A stretch of 64,000 nucleotides of DNA from Actinoplanes missouriensis 431 (lineage in GTDB: Bacteria > Actinomycetota > Actinomycetes > Mycobacteriales > Micromonosporaceae): the NCBI RefSeq assembly GCF_000284295.1, contig NC_017093.1, positions 8,494,001-8,558,000 on the forward strand. Direction: 5' to 3'. Shown in pieces: positions 59,976-64,000 of this stretch. Under the pieces are notes generated by a model. It was not told the DNA's origin and searched no databases. It saw only the letters and a program-made list of their open reading frames with translations. How positions within the stretch are numbered: the first letter of the stretch is position 1; the number at the start of each line of letters is the position of its first letter. The position numbers and the translations under genes are program-made.

Positions 59976-59991
59976 AGGAAAGCGCTTTCCT
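59976..59991. promoter_or_regulatory. LacI/GalR-type operator
   Basis: AGGAAAGCGCTTTCCT, a perfect 16-bp palindrome with the central CG typical of LacI-family sites. It lies 24 bp upstream of the Gfo/Idh/MocA start, so a bound repressor would block the operon. No LacI gene is in the window. Confidence 0.85.
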
Positions 59992-60202
59992 GCTGCTCGT
60001 AGCGTAGGCCGCCGGGCCGTTCGCGGACAAGGCCCATTGATGGGTACGCCTGAAACGCACCAGCCGCACGTGAACCGTCCCGCAGCTGACACGCGGCCGT
60101 CCGCCGACGCCGGGCCGTTGCGCGGGCTACGGCTACCGGTGCATGGCTGAGCACAGAAAACAGGCCGCCGTCGACGCCGGTCCGCCGTGTCGCGCTGCCC
60201 GG

Positions 60203-61291
60203 TCAGCGGCAGAGTTCGAGGAGCCGCTCACCCGCGTCGGCCACGTCCGCGGCGGTCCACTCCAGGGCCGCCGCGGCGATCGTCAGCTCGGCCATCGCGA
60301 CCCCCGGCACCTCGGTGTCCCGCCACCCGCCGGCGAACCAGACTTTTCGCTGCTCGGCGAGGGTGAGCACGGCCGCGTTGAGAACCCCCGCCGGGTGCGG
60401 CAGGAACAGCCGGAACTGATGGGTGTGCGGCGGCTCCGGGAAGACCCGGGCGCCCGGCAGCTCGGCCAGCGCGGCGGCCACCCGGCGCGCGTGCCGCACG
60501 TAGTCCGGCACCCGCGGCAACTCCCGGTCCAGCCCGGCCACCGCGGACATCACCGCGGGCCACTGCTGGAACAGGTTGCCGCCGTGCCGGTGACGCCAGG
60601 CTCGCGCGTACCGGGCCAGGTCCGCGGTTCCGGCGAGCGCCGCGCCGCTGAGCCCGCCCAGCGTCTTGTAGAACGAGACGTACGTGCTGTCGGCCTGCTC
60701 GGCGATCTCGGCGAGGGATCGGCCCAGATAGGGTGCCGACTCCCAGATCCGGGCGCCGTCGAAATGCACCCGGGCGCCGATGTTCACCGCCTCCTCGCAG
60801 GCCTCGGTCAGCTCGTCCCAGGTCGGCAGGACGAAACCGGCGTCCCGCATCGGCAGCTCGAAGACGACCGTGCCGACCCGCTCCTCCAGGGCGGCGATCT
60901 CGGCGGCAACCGGGTTGCGGTACGCGGTGGTCGGCGTGACCGCGCGCAGGCCGGACAGGGTCGCGTACGCGTCCCGCTCGTGCACCAGCTGGTGGCTGAG
61001 CGGGTGCAGGGCGACCGCGCCGGTCTCCTGAGCGCCGTACCGGAGCGCCACCTGCTGTGCCATCGTCCCGGTCGGGAACCAGACCGCCGCCTCGGTGCCG
61101 AGCAGGTTCGCGACCCGCTGCTCCAGCGTCGTCACCGGGCCGTCGCCGTAGTAGTCCGGCAGGTCGTCCAGGTCCGCCACGGCCGACAGCTCGTCCAGTC
61201 GCTCCCGCATCGTCACCGGCCGCGCGCCGGAGAGGATCCGATCACAGGCCCGCATGGCCGCCTGTCGGCGCCGCAGAGTGTTTTCCGGCAT
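60203..61291 (-). CDS. threonine aldolase / beta-eliminating lyase family protein
   Basis: A 362-aa PLP fold-type I enzyme. YGDGPVTTLEQRVANLLGTEAAVWFPTGTMAQQVAL at the start, HPLSHQLVHERDA, VHFDGARIWESAPYLGRSLAEIAEQADSTYVSFYKTLGGLSGAAL (PLP Asp; Schiff-base Lys in SFYKTLGG). Closest in pattern to low-specificity threonine aldolases. Divergent from the DUF4132 gene by about 60 bp. Confidence 0.88.
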   Translation of the reverse strand: MPENTLRRRQAAMRACDRILSGARPVTMRERLDELSAVADLDDLPDYYGDGPVTTLEQRVANLLGTEAAVWFPTGTMAQQVALRYGAQETGAVALHPLSHQLVHERDAYATLSGLRAVTPTTAYRNPVAAEIAALEERVGTVVFELPMRDAGFVLPTWDELTEACEEAVNIGARVHFDGARIWESAPYLGRSLAEIAEQADSTYVSFYKTLGGLSGAALAGTADLARYARAWRHRHGGNLFQQWPAVMSAVAGLDRELPRVPDYVRHARRVAAALAELPGARVFPEPPHTHQFRLFLPHPAGVLNAAVLTLAEQRKVWFAGGWRDTEVPGVAMAELTIAAAALEWTAADVADAGERLLELCR

Positions 61292-61350
61292 CGCCGGATG
61301 GTCGCAGATCGTTCCCGGTTTTGTCGTACCGTCTCGATAACGTGCCGGCC

Positions 61351-64000
61351 ATGGAGAGCCCGTTCTGGCACAGGCATCGGTTCCCGCGTCGTGGCAGCGC
61401 CGGGCTGACCCCGTTCGTCCCCGACCCGCAAGCCCGGGAGCAGATTCAGGAGGAGATGGGGCGCCGGCCCGGCTACGTGCGCCAGGTGCTCGCCGCGCCG
61501 ACCACGGCCGAGTCCACGGCGGTCGCTGCGCGGGCCTGGCTCGACAGCGACCCCGCCGCGCCCCCGCTCGGCGCCGCGGCGGTCGCGGCGATCCTCACCA
61601 GCGGTGTCTGGCCGCCCCGGCCGCAGGTCGTCGCGTTCGCCGACCTGCTGATCGCCGAGCGTGGGCTGCGCTTCGCCGCCGAGGCCGCTGCCACGCTCTC
61701 CATGCTGCTGGTCACCGACGACAACCCGCCGCCCCGGCAGTTCCCGCCGGGGGCGCAGCAGCGGCTCGGCGTGCGGCACCTGCAGTCCGGGGAGAACCGG
61801 CAGGGCTGGCAGATCGACATCCCGCTGCAGGTGCTGCTCCGGGTCCGGCGCGCGCTCGCCACCGCCGGCGACGCCGAGCACGCCGCGGTGGTCGAGGCGC
61901 TGCTGCCCTATCGCGGCGCTCATCCCTACGGCCGGAGGGCCACCTCGGTGCTCGTGCCCGGCCGGTCCGACTGGGTCGAGCAGGACATTCTGTCGGCGGT
62001 GGGCGACTCCGACGCGTACCGTGCGGCGGCCCTGGTCGCGGCAGCCGGCACCGGCGCTCAGCTGGACACGCTCGTCCCGGTCGCCACCGGCTGGGCGGTC
62101 ATCGGCTCGACCGCCATGGTCTCCACCGTGCTCGACGGGGTGGGTGTGGCCGCAGCCCCGGCCCTCTTCCATTGGTTCGACGCCGGTTTCGGCGACGCCA
62201 CGGCTCAGAAACGCCTGCTCACCGCCCTCGCTGCCCTCCCTGGTGACGAGGTGATGCGCGGGTTGATCGAGCGGGTCGACGCGAAATACGTGGTGGGTGT
62301 GCTGACCGAGGCCGCCGAGCGGGACCCCGAGCGGGCGCTGCGGCTGTTCGCCGAGGGCGCGGCGAAACGCACGATCGCCGACCTGCTGCGCGGGCACGTC
62401 CTGGCGCACCCCGGCCTGGTCGAGGAGGTGACGCCCCGGCTCGGCCCGGCGGCCGCCGAGCGGGTCCGGGAGATCGTCGCCGAGGCCCGGTCGCTGGTGA
62501 TCGCACCGGCCACCGCGGTGCCGCCGCTGCTGGTCAGCCCGCCGTGGCTGCACCGCGCCAAGGCCGCCAAACCGGTCGTGATCAGCGGCCTGAGCTGCTC
62601 CGATCCCGCCGCGGTGCGGTGGCTGCCGGGCGAGCGCGAGCAGTGGCTGGAGACCCCGGTCCATCGCGGCGGCGGCAAGTGGCGGCTCGGGTGGAAACAG
62701 ACCGCCGAGCGGATCCTGCAAGGCCGCGGCCAGTGGAACGAGGCGGCCCGCTTCTTCGTCGACGCGCCCGACGACATCGCCCGTGCCACGATGCGTCAGT
62801 GGCGCGCCAAGGACTCGTGGGAGGCCGGCCCCTGGCTGCGGGTCGCGGTGGCCCGTTTCCAGCTCGACGCCCTGCCCGCCCTGCTCGACCTGGCGAAACG
62901 CGGCTCGGCGGAGCACGCGGCGCTGCTCCTGCCGTTCACCTCACCCGAGGTCGCCGTCGTGATGGCCGACTGGCTGGCCCGCCTCAAGAGCCTGCGCCGC
63001 CTCGCCCTGGCCTGGCTGCTGCGGCACCCGGCCGAGGCCGCGCACGCGCTGATCCCGGCGGCGCTCGGCAAGGCCGGCACGGCGCGCCGCCAGGCCGAGG
63101 GCGCGCTCCTCGCGCTGCACGCGCACGGCAAGACAATCCCCCAGCGGTACGGGCCTGAGGCCGCCGCCGCGATCGAGACACTGCTCGCCACCGACCCGCT
63201 GACGATCCTGCCGGCCCGGATGCCACCGGTCCCTGCCTGGGCCGTTCCCGGGCTGCTGCCGCCGGTGCGACTGCGGGACGGCTCCGGCGCGCTGCCGCCC
63301 GAGTCGATCACCCACCTGATCACGGCTCTCGCGCTGTCCCGGCTGGACAGTCCGTGGGCCGGGCTGGCGATCATCCAGGAGGCGTGCGAGCCGGCCGACC
63401 TCGCCGAGTTCGCGTGGGGCATCTTCCACCGCTGGCAGCTGGCCGGCGCCGAGGCGAAGGAGAACTGGGCGCTCGACGCGCTCGGTCTGCTCGGCGACGA
63501 CGAGACGGTCCGCCGCCTCACCCCGCTGATCCTGGCCTGGCCCGGCGACGGCGGCCATCAGAAAGCGGTGACCGGGGTGAACGTGCTGTCCGCGATCGGC
63601 TCCGACGTCGCCCTGATGCGACTGCACAGCATCGCGCAGCGCGCCAAGTTCAAGGGGCTGAAAGTGGCAGCGCAGACCCGGATGACCGAGGTCGCCGACG
63701 CGCTCGGGCTCACGCCGGAGCAGCTCGCCGACCGGCTCGTCCCCGACTTCGGGCTGGCCGGCGACGGCAGCCTGCGGCTCGACTACGGCACCCGGCAATT
63801 CGTCGTCGGCTTCGACGAGCAGCTCCGCCCGTTCGTCACCGACGCCACCGGCAAGCGGCTCAAGTCGCTGCCCAAGCCGGGCGCGCGCGACGACGCCTCG
63901 TCGGCTCCCGCCGCGTGGAAACGGTTCGCCGCCCTGAAGAAGGACGTCCGGACCGTCGCGGCCGACCAGGTGCGCCGGCTCGAGCAGGCGATGGTCCGCG
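61351..64000 (+). CDS. DUF4132 protein, 3' end outside window
   Basis: Open from ATG 61351 (or GTG 61342) to the right edge, at least 883 residues. Starts MESPFWHRHRFPRRGSAGLTPF. The body is a long Ala/Leu-rich helical-repeat array (for example LLDLAKRGSAEHAALLLPFT). Near the edge it shows the DUF4132 signature: KRLKSLPKPGARDD, AAWKRFAALKKDVRTVAADQ, VRRLEQAMV. DUF4132 proteins are large, cytosolic and uncharacterised; some have WGR-type N-termini, not seen here. The long minus-strand frames under it are shadows. Confidence 0.85.
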   Translation, partial: MESPFWHRHRFPRRGSAGLTPFVPDPQAREQIQEEMGRRPGYVRQVLAAPTTAESTAVAARAWLDSDPAAPPLGAAAVAAILTSGVWPPRPQVVAFADLLIAERGLRFAAEAAATLSMLLVTDDNPPPRQFPPGAQQRLGVRHLQSGENRQGWQIDIPLQVLLRVRRALATAGDAEHAAVVEALLPYRGAHPYGRRATSVLVPGRSDWVEQDILSAVGDSDAYRAAALVAAAGTGAQLDTLVPVATGWAVIGSTAMVSTVLDGVGVAAAPALFHWFDAGFGDATAQKRLLTALAALPGDEVMRGLIERVDAKYVVGVLTEAAERDPERALRLFAEGAAKRTIADLLRGHVLAHPGLVEEVTPRLGPAAAERVREIVAEARSLVIAPATAVPPLLVSPPWLHRAKAAKPVVISGLSCSDPAAVRWLPGEREQWLETPVHRGGGKWRLGWKQTAERILQGRGQWNEAARFFVDAPDDIARATMRQWRAKDSWEAGPWLRVAVARFQLDALPALLDLAKRGSAEHAALLLPFTSPEVAVVMADWLARLKSLRRLALAWLLRHPAEAAHALIPAALGKAGTARRQAEGALLALHAHGKTIPQRYGPEAAAAIETLLATDPLTILPARMPPVPAWAVPGLLPPVRLRDGSGALPPESITHLITALALSRLDSPWAGLAIIQEACEPADLAEFAWGIFHRWQLAGAEAKENWALDALGLLGDDETVRRLTPLILAWPGDGGHQKAVTGVNVLSAIGSDVALMRLHSIAQRAKFKGLKVAAQTRMTEVADALGLTPEQLADRLVPDFGLAGDGSLRLDYGTRQFVVGFDEQLRPFVTDATGKRLKSLPKPGARDDASSAPAAWKRFAALKKDVRTVAADQVRRLEQAMVR

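Noticed and set aside
61213..63798. Long minus-strand frames at the right end
   Set aside because: Shadows of the DUF4132 gene, which is open to the edge on the plus strand with signature motifs.

Overview
The window is very GC-rich with strongly GC3-biased codon use and frequent GTG/TTG starts. Its gene content is typical of a filamentous actinomycete of the Micromonosporaceae, most likely Actinoplanes or a close relative. Supporting content: a complete conservon (sensor kinase, roadblock, DUF742, GTPase), an XRE-DUF5753/DUF397 pair, a DUF574-type methyltransferase, secreted LPMO and M4 protease, and the tadA pair. All calls come from reading sequence and translations; no database search was run.

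Layout. 1-11.2 kb: end of a secreted protein, a STAS anti-sigma antagonist, tRNA-Ser(CGA), deoD, tadA with its partner, an M23 lipoprotein coupled to tyrA, a DinB protein, mtnA, a PHP protein and a DUF885 protein. 11.5-18.7 kb: a conservon with an extra membrane sensor in front and a P/Q/A-rich protein behind. 18.9-29.3 kb: a degenerate UDP-GlcNAc 2-epimerase homologue, secreted EEP-fold protein, VOC protein, dienelactone hydrolase and TetR, a TetR / MarR-MFS efflux locus, a TPR-GGDEF protein and a methyltransferase. 29.3-33.3 kb: small Micromonosporaceae-type proteins, and a convergent DUF397 / XRE-DUF5753 pair sharing a duplicated palindromic upstream element; then HxlR plus nitroreductase.

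33.3-40.4 kb: purC, then a visibly lower-GC defence island (m5C methyltransferase, Vsr, GIY-YIG nuclease, HNH nuclease) closed by an intact IS701-family element with a CTAG target duplication. 40.4-49.2 kb: MFS exporter with an attenuator-like leader, PQQ-propeller protein, LPMO-DUF305 operon, OmpR-type two-component pair, M4 protease. 49.4-55.2 kb: BioY, an Rv2629/Balon-like protein, GNAT, roadblock protein, ArsR, an RTX-repeat protein and an HIBADH-family reductase. 55.4-60 kb: aldo/keto reductase and a three-gene sugar operon (Gfo/Idh/MocA, DUF993, TIM-barrel) behind a perfect LacI-type operator. 60.2-64 kb: a threonine-aldolase-family enzyme and the start of a DUF4132 protein.

The most unusual non-coding signals are: the shared 54-nt element in front of both the DUF397 and XRE-DUF5753 genes; a ~200-bp interspersed element with 32-bp tandem units, present at ~23.5 kb and ~56.7 kb; three DnaA-box-like 9-mers in 34 bp at 51.2 kb; and the terminator-like leader of the MFS gene.
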